Below, piece by piece: positions 1 through 12,524 of a stretch of 64,000 nt of DNA. The stretch is from Liolophura sinensis (Eukaryota > Mollusca > Polyplacophora > Chitonida > Chitonidae): contig NC_088300.1 of the NCBI RefSeq assembly GCF_032854445.1, positions 24,225,608 to 24,289,607 on the forward strand, given 5' to 3'. The stretch's first letter is position 1. Each line of letters begins with the position of its first letter. The notes below the pieces were generated by a model. That model was not told the DNA's origin. It did not search any database and saw only the letters and a program-made list of their open reading frames with translations. The position numbers and the translations under genes were made by a program.

Positions 1-1273
1 AGATCAGATGAGCAATACCGCTAGTTTATCACAAAACTTTCTCCTGTACGTGAAAATGAAAATGTTTTTGACTTGTTTTTATACTTTATACTTTTGTTTT
101 TGTTCTCCGAAATTAAGCAAGGTATAAGTAGGTGCTTACTTATATTACTGGGTAATTTTTTGACCCAGAGTTCACTGCATTCATTGCAATATGATATTAT
201 ATTATAATATAATATGATACGTATTTTTTTTATCACGGATGTCTAATGCAACCACAGTTTATTTTGTCATGCGGTATTGTTTACAGTGGAGGCGTGAAAA
301 TGTGAAAATTGTAAAATATGATATACATACAGAGAAGTATGTCTTTTTCATTTCCGTTATATTGCAATTTTTTTTTCGTTAAATAAAAATGGCGTATTTT
401 TGGTAAGGCATGTTTCTTGTGGAATTATTTGTTTACCTGTGTGGTTCGTTGTCTCATAAAGCTCGAAGTTCAAGTAGCAGTAAGTTATTTTTTTCTTTAC
501 TGTTTAGCTGAGTGATAGTTCTGTGATCATTACTATCCGGCACCGTGTCCGTGACTCTTTCAGGATTTTACCATCACGACGGTCACACTAAAAACATTAA
601 TCTGTTAATTTTCACGAAAACCTGTTCTCTGAGTGATTCTAGAATGTGTTGTGTTACTATAGCACAATATTCTGTAATATTCCACATAATATTCTGTTGG
701 TCCAATCGTAATGTTAAATTAATATAAAATGTGTGTTGTATTTAACAGAATAATCTCCCGTAACAGGACATTACATTATAGCATCACTCGGACAACAGAT
801 TAATTTTCTGAGAGCAGCAACGAGGGATGCATGACCGAAGTGTCGGCCATGTTTATGTATTTGTTTGAGCGTCATTTCACACGATGGCCAGAATTGTTTC
901 ACTGATAGGGGTGACAGCTAGTTTAATGTGGAGGAAATTAGGCTAAATTACTGACCTTTAGTAATTTACTAATGAACCCTCCCATGCATGGTTTAATCTA
1001 CAGTAGGAGATATTGGTGGAGGAGAAGTGATCTTCAAAAGTGCGTCGTCAACGAGACGTTACAAAAAGTGAAAGTCGAGGGAGTGTACAGATGTCTTATC
1101 CAAGGCCAGGGCTCACCCCACACCGGACATGTGATTGGCCCTATGAATAGGTGTTCATACATTTGATTCGGGGTATGTCAAAACATATTCCCTGTTGAAC
1201 ATCTAGGCGAATATACCGGTCTTAACGACTGTATATATAGTGAACTTGCATTATCTTGCTGTTATAGTCTTTC
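1..1273. other. No gene recognised
   Basis: AT-rich sequence with only short open frames on either strand, none resembling a known family. I see no splice-supported exon, tRNA or repeat array here. Confidence 0.5.
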
Positions 1274-1462
1274 TTTTATTTATTTATTTCATTGATGTTT
1301 TACGCCGCACTCAAGAATATTTCACTTATACGACTGCGGCCAGCATTATGGTGGAAGGAAACCGGCAAGAGCCCGGACGAAACCCAACACCATCCGCAGT
1401 TTCCTGACGGGCCTTCCCACATAGGACAATAGCGGAAACCAGCATGAGCTGGACTTGAAACT
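1274..1462 (-). mobile_element. SINE-A copy, 5' truncated
   Basis: The left edge is the TTTATTTATTTA tail in reverse complement. It is followed by the family body (reads CGCACTCAAGAATATTTCAC, then GCGGCCAGCATTATGGTGG) and ends near GAGCTGGACTTGAA, the B-box side of the tRNA-like head. The head itself is missing. See the copy at 6757-7030 for the family description. Confidence 0.75.
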
Positions 1463-3340
1463 TGCCATGAGCCATTTTCTGAGGTTCCGTCTAACCACTG
1501 TTTACTCCTTAAAAACGCACCTCTGTAATGAGAAGAGTAACTGCAAGGGACGTAATTCGGTGCGGTCTTAAGCGGTCCAGTTACGTCTGTTATGCAATAT
1601 AACTGTGATAATGCACAAGCTCTGTTGATTAAAGTAACCCAATGGAACAATGATTTTGCGGTGAAGTTGAAGAATAAAAATACAGAAAAAACGGCATTTC
1701 TCCGAAATGCAGGCGTTCAAGCCGCCAGGCCGGAAAAGGCTCTTATCTTTGGGCCATGGTGCATGGGCCACCGCAGGCTATTCCGCGCGAAAATTTCGCT
1801 GACCTTTACAACTCGAATCCGTCTTCATATTTGGTTTGCTCTGATTTCTTAAGTCATCCGAAGTATAGACCTGCCAAAGCTTGTATTGGTAAACCATCTT
1901 TTAACAGTAATCCAACCGTTGGAACTTCTGAATCGAACAAGTGGAACCAATTTCTGTCATGTTTTAAAAACGTACATCCGCCATGGTCGGTCCTGGTGGT
2001 CGGATAATTTCTTCCAACGGGAATTTTCGTTGGGAATATATTTTGATATTTGCTTTTTGTTTTGTCTTCAGTATAACACTAGATGGTCCTTGCATTTTGT
2101 TGTCAACAGTTCATCTTTGTAACAGACCTGTAAGCATATACCCTTTCTGAAGTTTGCGCAAGGAACACAACATCAATTTAGTCTCTCGATTGAAAATTCC
2201 AACAACTGGAATATTGTTGGGAGAATGTTTTCGGGTGCAAGTTTTAAGTTAGTATATAGCGTGACTCGAGGGACTAGTATGCAGGGGTGGGGACGGGGGT
2301 GTGCTGCATATTGATAATGATTAAGTAATTAATGTGCCCTGTCTTGGATGTTGGGCAACGCAGATGGGAGAGTTACGAAAAGAAAGAGACATAAAATAGA
2401 CCGCTATTCACGCATGCCTTAAAACTTCCTTAGCATAATTCTGTGTCAACATTGCAGTAATTAACTAACTTTTTTTGAGAGTCGTAGATTCAAAAGGGTT
2501 CATGGGGACCACATCTGTTGATGAAAAATAATTTTCCCGTAGTGTCACATCATTACATTATGGTTGTCAAGTGATACCCATAGTGTAGTCATTATGTTGT
2601 ACTAAACTATATGGGAAATTTTTACCCACTTCGTGCCCATTATATACACTCTAGGATATTCTGTTGAATATAACATACTATTATGTTACACTGACAATAT
2701 ACATTCTAGCATCACTCAGACAACAGACTTTATTTTGAAATAAACAGATTAATTTTTTAAGTGTAAAAACATTTATTCACTTCTACACTAATATAACGGC
2801 TATTTCTATCGATATTATTGAAGGGAGATAATTTGTTACTTTAATTTAAAGTGGTTTCCCTTTTCACTGGGGGTCGCCGTGTGGCCTGCTTAGTTTTGAG
2901 TAGTCTCCCTTGTCAGGAGGGCCAGTGCGTGTGACGATGTGTATTGCCTATAGGGGTTTGTTCCATATAGCTGCTTTCCCGCAACGATAGAGGTTTGCTT
3001 CTTTGTGCATTAAGATATACTGAGTTCTAGTGTAAACTGACGTTAAATTTGCATCCAAGCTACCTCCTCCCATGCATACGATACTGTTCCTAATTTTCTT
3101 TGTACTTTCTGATAGCCTACATGACACTGCAGCTTGAAAGGCTATCTTGTCGCGGGAAGGCCATACTTGTGACAAGTTCACCCGTTGCGGCTGTCTTTTC
3201 GGTGGCGGTAGGAGTCATACAAACTCTAAAGTGCACATACCATCTACAATTTGATGATCACTTGATCACTATTTAGTGATTTATTGATAATCAATTACAA
3301 GTTTGTTATGGAAAGTTTTTCATCATGGATTAATGTGATT
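1463..3340. other. No gene recognised
   Basis: Low-complexity and AT-rich sequence. A minus-strand frame at 2948-3181 is open but resembles nothing. A short motif around 779-799 (GCATCACTCGGACAACAG) recurs with one change at 2709-2726, probably a fragment of an unrecognised dispersed repeat. Confidence 0.4.
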
Positions 3341-6100
3341 ATCTCTCTGCATCTCCCAGAGTTCCTGTAAAGTAATGTTTACCTCTGCGCCTCCCAGAGT
3401 TCCTGTAAAGTAACGTTTACCTCTGCGCCTCCCAGAGTTCCTGTAAAGTAATGTTTACGTCTGCGCCTCCAAGAGTTCATGTAAAGTAATGTTTACCTCT
3501 GCGCCTCCAAGAGTTCATGTAAAGTAATGTTTACCTCTGCGCCTCCAAGAGTTCATGTAAAGTAATGTTTACCTCTGCATCTACCAAAGTTCCTGTAAAG
3601 TAACGTTTACCTCTGCGCCTCCCAGAGTTCCTGTAAAGTAATGTTTACCTCTGCGCCTCCAAGAGTTCATGTAAAGTAATGTTTACCTCTGCATCTACCA
3701 AAGTTCCTGTAAAGTAATGTTTACCTCTGCGCCTCCCAGCGTTCCTGTAAAGTAATGTTTACGTCTGCATCTACCAAAATTCCTGTAAAGTAGTTTTTAC
3801 CTCTGCATCTCCCAGAGTTCCTGTAAAGTAATGTTTACCTCTGCGCCTCCAAGAGTTCCTGTAAAGTAATGTTTACCTCTGCATCTACCAAAGTTCCTGT
3901 AAAGTAATGTTTACCTCTGCGCCTCCAAGAGTTCATGTAAAGTAATGTTTACCTCTGCATCTACCAAAATTCCTGTAAAGTAATGTTTACCTCTGCGCCT
4001 CCAAGAGTTCCTGTAAAGTAATGTTTACCTCTGCATCTACCAAAGTTCCTGTAAAGTAATGTTTACCTCTGCGCCTCCAAGAGTTCCTGTAAAGTAATGT
4101 TTACCTCTGCATCTCCCAGAGTTCCAGTAAAGTAATGTTGACCTCTGCGCCTCCAAGAGTTCATGTAAAGTAATGTTTACCTCTGCATCTCCCAGAGTTC
4201 CTATAAAGTAATGTTTACCTCTGCATCTCCCAGAGTTCCTGTAAAGTAATGTTTACCTCTGCGCCTCCAAGAGTTCATGTAAAGTAATCTTTACCTCTGC
4301 ATCTCCCAGAGTTCCTATAAAGTAATGTTTACCTCTGCATCTCCCAGAGTTCCTGTAAAGTAATGTTTACCTCTGCGCCTCCAAGAGTTCATGTAAAGTA
4401 ATGTTTACCTCTGCATCTACCAAAGTTCCTGTAAAGTAATGTTTACCTCTGCGCCTCCCAGAGTTCCTGTAAAGTAATGTTTACCTCTGCATCTACCAAA
4501 ATTCCTGTAAAGTAATTTTTACCTCTGCATCTCCCAGAGTTCCTGTAAAGTAATGTTTACCTCTGCGCCTCCAAGAGTTCCTGTAAAGTAATGTTTACCT
4601 CTGCATCTCCCAGAGTTCCTGTAAAGTAATGTTTACGTCTGCGCCTCCAAGAGTTCATGTAAAGTAATGTTTACGTCTGCATCTACCAAAGTTCCTGTAA
4701 AGTAATGTTTATCTCTGCGCCTCCAAGAGTCCATATAAAGTAATGTTTACCTCTGCATCTCCCAGAGTTCCTATAAAGTAATGTTTACCTCTGCATCTCC
4801 CAGAGTTCCTGTAAAGTAATGTTTACCTCTGCGCCTCCAAGAGTTCATGTAAAGTAATCTTTACCTCTGTATCTCCCAGAGTTCCTATAAAGTAATGTTT
4901 ACCTCTGTATCTCCCAGAGTTCCTGTAAAGTAATGTTTACCTCTGCGCATCCAAGAGTTCATGTAAAGTAATGTTTACGTCTGCATCTACCAAAGTTCCT
5001 GTAAAGTAATGTTTACCTCTGCGCCTCCCAGAGTTCCTGTAAAGTAATGTTTACCTCTGCATCTACCAAAATTCCTGTAAAGTAATATTTACGTCTGCTT
5101 CTCCCAGAGTTCCTGTAAAGTAATGTTTACCTCTGCGCCTCCCAGTTTTCCTGTAAAGTAATGTTTACGTCTGCTTCTCCCAGAGTTCCTGTAAAGTAAT
5201 GTTTACCTATGCGCCTCCAAGAGTTCCTGTAAAGTAATTTTTACCTCTGCATCTACCAAAATTCCTGTAAAGTAATGTTTACCTCTGTGCCTCCCAGAGT
5301 TCCTATAAAGTAATTTTTACCTCTGCATCTCCCAGCGTTCCTGTAAAGTAATGTTGACCTCTGCGCCTCCCAGAGTTCCTGTAAAGTAATGTTTACCTCT
5401 GCGCCTCCAAGAGTTCATGTAAAGTAATCTTTACCTCTGTATCTCCCAGAGTTCCTATAAAGTAATGTTTACCTCTGTATCTCCCAGAGTTCCTGTAAAG
5501 TAATGTTTACCTCTGCGCATCCAAGAGTTCATGTAAAGTAATGTTTACCTCTGCATCTACCAAAGTTCCTGTAAAGTAATGTTTACCTCTGCGCCTCCCA
5601 GAGTTCCTGTAAAGTAATGTTTACCTCTGCATCTACCAAAATTCCTGTAAAGTAATATTTACGTCTGCTTCTCCCAGAGTTCCTGTAAAGTAATGTTTAC
5701 CTCTGCGCCTCCCAGTTTTCCTGTAAAGTAATGTTTACGTCTGCTTCTCCCAGAGTTCCTGTAAAGTAATGTTTACCTATGCGCCTCCAAGAGTTCCTGT
5801 AAAGTAATTTTTACCTCTGCATCTACCAAAATTCCTGTAAAGTAATGTTTACCTCTGTGCCTCCCAGAGTTCCTATAAAGTAATTTTTACCTCTGCATCT
5901 CCCAGCGTTCCTGTAAAGTAATGTTTACCTCTGCATCTACCAAAGTTCCTGTAAAGTAATGTTTACCTGTGCGCCTCCCAGAATTCCTGTAAAGTAATGT
6001 TTACCTCTGCGCCTCCCAGCGTTCCTGTAAAGTAATGTTTACCTCTGCATCTTCCAGAATTCCTGTAAAGTAATGTTTACCTGTGCACCCCCCAGAGTTC
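3341..6100. repeat. 38-bp tandem array (about 72 copies)
   Basis: Contiguous head-to-tail units of 38 bp, each containing GTAAAGTAATGTTTAC, CTCTGC and CTCCCAGAGTTCC. Variants alternate (GCGCCTCC versus GCATCTAC or GCATCTCC; AGAGTTCATG versus AGAGTTCCTG). Each unit carries a perfect 5-bp inverted repeat (GTAAA and TTTAC, 6-nt loop). Diagnostic variants, for example the CCAGTTTTCC unit at 5141 and 5711 and the TTACCTCTGTATC units at 4861 and 5431, recur exactly 570 bp apart. That shows a 15-unit higher-order duplication. There are no spacers, so this is a minisatellite and not a CRISPR. Confidence 0.97.
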
Positions 6101-6285
6101 TTGTTTTTAAAGTAATATGCTCTCTGCTTTTCCTAGAGTTTCTTTAAAGCAATGTTTGCCCACGCACATCTTGGAGTTCCTGTCTTTAAAGTAATTTGCT
6201 CTCTGCTTCTCCCAGAGTCTCTTTAAAGTTATGTTTATCTCTGCTACTCCCAGAGTTGTATTTTTACCCTCTCTCTCCAGGATTA
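6101..6285. repeat. Decayed edge of the 38-bp array
   Basis: Units are stretched and diverged here: TTTAAAGTAAT and CTCTGCTTCTCCCAGAG still recur, with insertions such as TTGTTTTT. This is the usual appearance of an array margin no longer homogenised with the core. Confidence 0.8.
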
Positions 6286-6756
6286 CATTTAAAGTTAAAT
6301 TGGATGTGTGATTTATTAAAATCATATTTCACAACAGCCGTGACCATTATTTGCTACTTTAGTAATACATAATTCGATAGATTATCGGTTTTCGTTTATA
6401 TTCTCTGACATAATATGTTTCTATAAATACACTTCTGTTTACAGATGAGTAAGCACCTGTTCAAGGCAAACTGGCAGTTCGTGTCACATAAGACTACATT
6501 AGACATTGGACGGGCCCTTGTTAACTTAGTCATCTGAAGTGTTAATAATCGATGTGGATATCATAGTCTTAAGTTGTGAGGTCTCCGGCTCACCTCCAGC
6601 TTTTGCGCCACGATATTACATTCGTTTTTCTCGTGCCGGGCTGCAGTTTCTTAATACAATAGGTGTTGAAAGTGGTTTTTGATCAAACTCACACTGGTTT
6701 ATTTTGGTAAACATTTTGTGTTTGGAAACTTTGAAAAATTTCATTTACATTTGTAT
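6286..6756. other. No gene recognised
   Basis: Single-copy-looking sequence between the 38-bp array and a SINE. No coding signal or RNA gene seen. Confidence 0.4.
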
Positions 6757-7030
6757 GGTCTGTTTATTTACTTCTTTGATTAGTGTTTTAGACCGCACTC
6801 AAAAATTCTTTTCTATGACAGCGGCCAGCATTATGGTTGAAGGAAACCGAGCACAGCCTGGAGGGAAATCCATGTCTACAAGCAGGTTGATGACTGACCT
6901 GAACACGTACGGTCGGAGAGGAAGCCAGCATGGGCTGGACTTGAACTCACGGCAGCAGCATTATAGGTGAGAGGCTCCTGGGCTATTGCACCGTGCTGGC
7001 ACGTTAACCACCTCGGCCACGGAGGTCCCT
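6757..7030 (-). mobile_element. SINE-A, near full length (family reference)
   Basis: Read on the minus strand, this copy starts at the right with a tRNA-like head. An A-box-like TGGCCGAGGTGG lies at about 7008-7019 and a B-box-like GTGAGTTCAAGTCC at about 6937-6950. Between and after these is the family body, and the element ends at the left in an AT-rich tail. The A-box form is that of class II (Leu/Ser) tRNAs, so the element is a tRNA-derived SINE transcribed by RNA polymerase III. It encodes no protein. At least fifteen further copies or pieces occur in the window. I do not assign a database name. Confidence 0.85.
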
Positions 7031-7282
7031 TGTAAGATCCAGGTAATGAGAATAAAGCTTTATGGGAAAAACGCCACCTGTTCATAATATACAAAAAGCA
7101 AAAATTCAAAAAGCGTTTTCAAAACACTAGAGGAAAGAAGCATGCTGAGAGTACATTCCAGTTGAGTGCAGATGTGTTACATCATGGCCAACTAGCTGCA
7201 ATTCTCTGAAAAAGGCATCTAGAACTATTAATGCACTCTTGCTTGTGATATCCCAACACTTTGGCAATTCACTGTTTACGAG

Positions 7283-7490
7283 GGAACCACATCAAAGCCT
7301 TAGGCCAAAGGAAACCACATCAAAGTCTTAGGCCAAAGGAATCAACATCAAAGCCATGGAACAAAAGAGCCCATATCAAAGCCATAGACCAAAGGAAACA
7401 ACATGAAAGCCACAGACCAAAGGAAACCACGTCAAAGCCATATGTCAAAGGAAACCACATCAAAACCATAGGGTAAAAGAAACCACACCA
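7283..7490. repeat. 27-bp tandem repeat (about 8 copies)
   Basis: Units of about 27 bp built on CCAAAGGAAACCACATCAAA followed by GCCATAG or GCCTTAG. Because 27 is a multiple of three, an open frame runs through the array at 7261-7476; it is a by-product of periodicity. Confidence 0.85.
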
Positions 7491-7904
7491 AATGAACACC
7501 TGGCAAACATCGAGACGAAAGGCTGCAGGGTATCAAGCAGGAGTCAAATTTGGTAAACGTCGCCAGGATCTTCTGGAATCACCATCCACGCTGATTTGTT
7601 TGTGGAAGACAGTCACATAAGTATCATTCCTTACTGCATGTATCAGAAGTCAGAGTGAACTGCAGAGCTTGGACATTCATGTTAACCTGATGTAGGAAGG
7701 CACTGTAACAGAAATTAATTGGGAATGTCTGCAAGCACCGATGGGCGCAGAACTAATTATACTTAGCTTGATTGTTTATTTGCTGTTATCACGCAATCTG
7801 CCACAGTATTTTTAACTTTTTATCATGCGGATGCAATTTATGAGTGTTTGAAACAGGTAGTGTGTCCAGTAAATAAGGGGAAAAACAGATTACATTATCT
7901 TGTA
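7491..7904. other. No gene recognised
   Basis: No coding, RNA or repeat signal that I can support. Confidence 0.4.
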
Positions 7905-7990
7905 CATTTACTTATTTAGTTATTCATTTGATTGGTGTTCAAGAATATATATAACTTATACGACGGTGACCAGCGTTATCATGCTGGTGG
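7905..7990 (-). mobile_element. SINE-A 3' fragment
   Basis: TTATTTAGTTATTCATTTGA tail in reverse orientation, followed by TTGGTGTTCAAGAATAT and ACTTATACGACGGTGACCAG. The sequence then diverges. It is a diverged 3' piece of the family. Confidence 0.6.
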
Positions 7991-8380
7991 CTCCACAGAC
8001 TGTGGCTCTCGCAGGCATGGACGGTTGAAGCTCTGGCCAGCTGCGACTGTCAGACCGTTTATCTCGCCGATTCAAGAGCGGCTGAAGTTTGTCAAGCTCT
8101 GGTTTCATTCACCTATCAACATTAAATGCCGCATAATAAGTGAAACATTCTTTATTCAGTACACGGCTTAAACATAGATCAATGAAAACTACACTTCAAA
8201 TTCAATCTAATAATAGCCTGCGTTATACAATAACCTCGCATGATACACATGCGTGTAGAAGTTAACGCGGGGTGGACTGAAAAAGGCAAATTTTAATGTT
8301 AGCCTGTATGGGGGGCGATGGAGTGATGCGATAGAGGCTTGGTGTCATGGGAAGATCATTTAGCGATGGAATCATAGGGT

Positions 8381-8654
8381 GATTGATTGATTAATTTATT
8401 TTTTTTACTTGATTAGTGTTACACCGTGCTCAAGATTGTTTCACTTACACGATGGCGGCTAGCATTATGGTGGTAGGAAATCGGACAGAGAACGTGGAAA
8501 ATCTACGCCATCCGCAGGTTTCAGACAGACCTTCCCACATATATACAGCCGGAGAGGAAGCCAGCTTGAGCTCTGAGCGAAGGCATTGGTGAGAGGCCTC
8601 TGGAACATTGTACCGCGCTGACACGCTTATCACATCGGCCACGTAGGCCCCCAT
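8381..8654 (-). mobile_element. SINE-A, near full length
   Basis: The AT-rich tail at the left edge is followed by CACTTACACGATGGCGGCTA and the body. The tRNA-like head is at the right edge (CATCGGCCACGTAGGCCCCC, the A-box region in reverse complement, with a decayed box). Confidence 0.8.
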
Positions 8655-9349
8655 AGGGCGATTGAGTATAGTTGCAATGATTGACTATTGCTTAACGCTA
8701 AACTCATGCGATGGCGGTCACTTATATGAGAGTAGAAAACCTGAGTCCTCGGGATAAACGCTCACGAACTTTCCCACGAGTGGCATGCAAATATTTAGAC
8801 CGATTTGGTGGAAGGCACATAGCCTTCAAAGACTGCGCAAACGGTCACGTGGAGGATGTCCACTGCGTATGGTCATTAAAACTTCTACAAAGAGTAACAG
8901 CTTGAGAATCTACAAATTCAATGTCGGAGGCCAGGATGGAACTCACACCTCGTGTGGCTGGTGGTTGGGAGTCGGGCACCTCACTCACTGAACTTTGAAT
9001 AGCATAGTTTTGCGAGATTTTTTCAACAGAAAATTCAAGGAAATTTAGAATGTTTTAACAAAGACGTCTGACCACAGCTTGGACGAATGGCTGTGGTTTT
9101 ATGCCAAATTCTCAATAATACATCTACTTTTGGGCAAGCGTATTATTTTCAAACTTAAAATACACCCAACGCCTTTGGCGTTTTAAAATTGTAAGAACCA
9201 CCAAATCATTATTAAGAAACATACATATCGTTTACTAGAGCAGGTTATGTGATATGAGTTGTGAAAAACTGAAAACATTTTAAATATTGTGTTAATTATT
9301 TTGTCGTTATCAATAGCCTATTGCATCACTACATGGCTTCATAGCTCTT
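8655..9349. other. No gene recognised
   Basis: Overlapping short plus-strand frames at 8711-8991 are open but in different phases and resemble no family. I do not call a gene. Confidence 0.35.
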
Positions 9350-9475
9350 TCGTGTTGTGGCATCCTTTCATCGCAACGTGGCCTCGGTCAGTCGTGTCGT
9401 GGCATCGCTCCATCACGTCGTGGCCCGTTTCCATAGCGACGTTGCATCGCTCAATCGTGTCGTGGCATCGCGGCC
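9350..9475. repeat. Degenerate tandem repeat of about 24 bp
   Basis: Recurring GTCGTGGCATCGCTCCATC with variants (CGACGTTGCATCGCTCAATC, CGTGTCGTGGCATCGC). About five degenerate copies. Confidence 0.7.
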
Positions 9476-10621
9476 GATGGATCGATGGCCCAATTTTGCC
9501 ATCATAAAAAGTACTTCGTATTCATGGTATTGTGATGTTCAACAGCTGAATGAAACCGTGGTCACTTAAAATTTATATATACTCATCGGATTTATTATAG
9601 AACCCCCTAATTTATGTAATGTCAGTGAATGCTAAGCGTCTTTTTTCATGAAATGTTAATTGTCAAGAGTTCAAAAAAACTGTTAAGTATTATATTTAAA
9701 AAGCTATGACAAGAAGGTAATAGCTTACTTTATCGATCATAATAGTTGTCGTGTACATTACAAGCCACTACTTGTTATATCAATTGGTTTCATTATTTTT
9801 CGCGACGGTGGCAAAGTTTATAAACGGAGGAAACCAGGCAAACTGATTGAGGCCTTTTTCATTAGAGGCTGGCTTCTTCTTTGGCAGGAGGCAAAACATC
9901 TTCGTTAAACATTGTGACATGATCCCTTTTAAGGATTCAAAGTAAAAGAGTGCAATAACGCCGTTCTGTTTAACAGATATAACGAGGAGTCGAAGTTATG
10001 TTGATCTGAGTCAATATGTTAAACATTATTTTCTGTGTCCTGATCCAAACGCTACAACACTAGAGTCTGATTGAGATTGGTGTGTGGGCAAGACATCAGT
10101 GCCACGAAATGAAATCTTCACATCATAATGAAAATTAATATTCGACAGTATTATTAGTTTTAATACTAAAATTAACAGAACAAATTTAAGTTTTTATCGT
10201 TTATATTTGCATTAATGTCCAAAAGATAAAATTTAGCGAACAACCATAATTTCTTCACATTGTGATCAAAACAACATTAAAAGTGCCCATATTGGCGACT
10301 TCATCATCCTGTCCTTAAGAGATCTAGATGCTAGAGGGAAAACAGGCCCTGAAAAAAATCGGCCTAATGTTACAAGTATTATAGTTGGAAGTGTCAAATT
10401 TCGTTCCTTTATTTTTTATTCTTCTTTCTTTATCCCTCCGGGCAACCGAAGTTGAATAACTGCTCGAATGTTAAGAGTATTAAATATTAATGATTCCACT
10501 CCCATTGCTCCTGTTCAACCACTTATTTAGTAAGTCATGAAAGCTTTGCATACATTTGTGTAGTGACTGATAATCTGTTTTTGTTCTTCACGAACCGATT
10601 CAAACATAGTGCTGACGTGTA
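9476..10621. other. Possible 3' flank of the ankyrin gene; no gene recognised
   Basis: AT-rich. On the minus strand an AATAAA-type motif is available at about 10409-10414 (plus strand TTTATT). It could serve as a distant polyadenylation signal for the ankyrin gene, whose stop codon is at 11399. This is inference only. Confidence 0.25.
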
Positions 10622-11366
10622 GATTTACAAACATCGGCAACATCGTTAATAAAAATGGCATTGTCGTGTGGATTTACAAACATTGACAACAGCGATAATA
10701 GCAACAGGATTGTCCTGTGGATTTACAAACATTGACAACAGCAATAATAACAATGGTGTTGTCGTGTGGATTTGTAAACATCGGCAACAGCGATAACAAT
10801 AACGGTATTGTCTTGTGGATTTACAAACACTAGCAACAATGTTAATAACAATGGCATTGTGTGGATTTACAAACATTGACAACAGCGATAATAGCAATAG
10901 GATTGTCGTATGGATTTACAAACATCGGCAACATCGTTAATAACAATGGCATTGTCGCGTGGTTTTACAAACATTGACAACAGCGAAAACAGCAATAGGA
11001 TTGTTGTGTGGATTTACAAACATTGGCAAAGATGATAATAGCAATGGTATTGTCCTGTGGATTTACAAACATGGACAACAGCAATAATAACAACGGTGTT
11101 GTCGTGTGGATTTGCAAACATCGGCAACAGCGATAATAATAACGGTATTGTCTTGTGGATTTACAAACATTGGCAACAATGTTAATAACAATGGTATTGT
11201 TGTGTGGATTTACAAACACTGCAACAGTGATAATAGCAATAGGATTGTCGTATGGATTTACAAACATCGGCAACAATGTTAATAACAATGGTATTGTTGT
11301 GTGGATTTACAAACACTGCAACAGTGATAATAGCAATGGTATTGTGGATTTACAAATATTGGCAAC
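10622..11366. repeat. 49-bp tandem array (about 15 copies)
   Basis: Units of about 49 bp, each with GTGGATTTACAAACATTGAC or a variant and then AACAGCGATAATARCAAYGG and ATTGTCGT. Spacing between successive GATTTACAAAC motifs at 10671 and 10720 is 49 bp. The array ends about 33 bp beyond the stop codon of the minus-strand ankyrin gene, so it probably lies in that gene's 3' UTR or immediate 3' flank. Confidence 0.95.
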
Positions 11367-11398
11367 ATGCAACATGGAGTTGCACTTTTGTTGACGTG

Positions 11399-12216
11399 TC
11401 AAAATAGCTCTGCAATTTCCTGTTCCAGTTTTTCCATCGAGGTGGCGGACAGACTCTGAACCTCGGTGGCACTCATCAACGTGTCACAGTCGCTCGCATC
11501 GTCCACGGCTTTCTTAGGGATACTGGGTTTGTCTTGAGAACTCCCTCGCTTTAGCGCGGCCAACTGAACTTGTTCGCGTGCCCATTCCTCTATACCGGAA
11601 TCCAGCTGAAGAGATAACTGACGTTGGGAAAGTTTTCGTGATTTGGGTTCGGTATTATCCACAGTGGGCACGCAGATGGATGACGACCGGTAGCCCCTGG
11701 ACGTCGGCTGTAAATCCTTCACGGTAAGCGCTCGGAGGGCAGCTAAACTAGACTCCATTTCGTCGTCTTCCCAACTCATGGAGTGAGTCAGAATGGATTC
11801 GCGTCTGTTCAGTAGCTCAGAGGCCCGTCTATGCTTAGCGTACTTAGGCTCGGTGTCCAAAACCGGATGGATTTGATTCGCGTTTTGAACAACGGACAAC
11901 ATACGGCGAAACCGCTGTCGCTTAACCTCTCTGCAAGCCGACTTCAGAATGTCTTTCAGTGACAAGCCCTCGGCCTCAAACCAGTCCTCAGCCGAAAACC
12001 CCCGAACTCTATCTCGGTGAAGCAGACTGGCCTTACCCTGTAATACGAGGATCTCTGCGCAGTGGATGTGACCCATCTTGGCGGCCACGAGGAGAGCAGT
12101 AAAGCCATCTTTGTTTATGTGATCGACGTGTAACCCTAAGCGACTGAAGTGTCGAACTAACAAGTCTAAGGCCACGTCGTTACCAACCATTGCGCAGTAA
12201 ATCAACGGTGTATTTC
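11399..12216 (-). CDS. Ankyrin-repeat protein (ANKRD63-like), exon 3, last coding exon
   Basis: Last coding exon of a 384-residue protein assembled from three exons (12216-11399, 13788-13614, 24060-23899). The acceptor is TTAAAG|GA on the minus strand; the first two bases complete a glycine codon begun in exon 2. The exon opens with the third ankyrin repeat (GNTPLIYCAMVGND), then a fourth (DGFTALLVAAKMGHIHCAEI). Next comes RGFSAEDWF, a basic stretch (KRQRFRRMLSVVQ) and a serine-rich, probably disordered tail ending in an acidic segment (EKLEQEIAELF) before TGA. Ankyrin repeats bind proteins and no enzymatic motif is visible. The repeat spacing and the LLVRHFSRLGL segment recall vertebrate ANKRD63, and less closely ANKRD34. 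That family call is from memory; the gene model rests on splice sites and reading phase. Confidence 0.85.
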
Positions 12217-12524
12217 CTTTAAGAGAGAGAAAGAATAAGGAAACAAATCAGGTAAACTTTGCACGTGAGGTTATATTTGATACATGTAGGTGCACGTATG
12301 CTTTAGAGAATAGTTATTTCAAAAGTAACCTGGTCGGAGATATACCAAAAATTAATAGAGCTTTGTCTATCGTTTGAAAACTGTCTAGAGCTCAGAGTGT
12401 ACATAGGCAATAAGAACTTCATCTATAGGCATATATTGTATCAACAAGGCTAGACTGAGAAATGCACCCTGAACACAAAGAGAAGTTTTGTTTTGGGATA
12501 TAAAGCTGTGATACGAAGTGAATT

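Noticed and set aside
1300-1650. 116-codon minus-strand ORF
   Set aside because: Most of it is a SINE-A body read as protein; the same peptide pieces recur in other SINE copies.
3341-6100. Regularly spaced repeats suggestive of a CRISPR array
   Set aside because: Units are contiguous 38-mers without unique spacers, in an intron-bearing eukaryotic genome.
10646-11288. Minus-strand frames rich in CKSTRQ and VNPHN repeats, continuing upstream of the ankyrin stop
   Set aside because: They follow the 49-bp minisatellite, lie beyond the TGA of exon 3 and have no similarity to a protein family.
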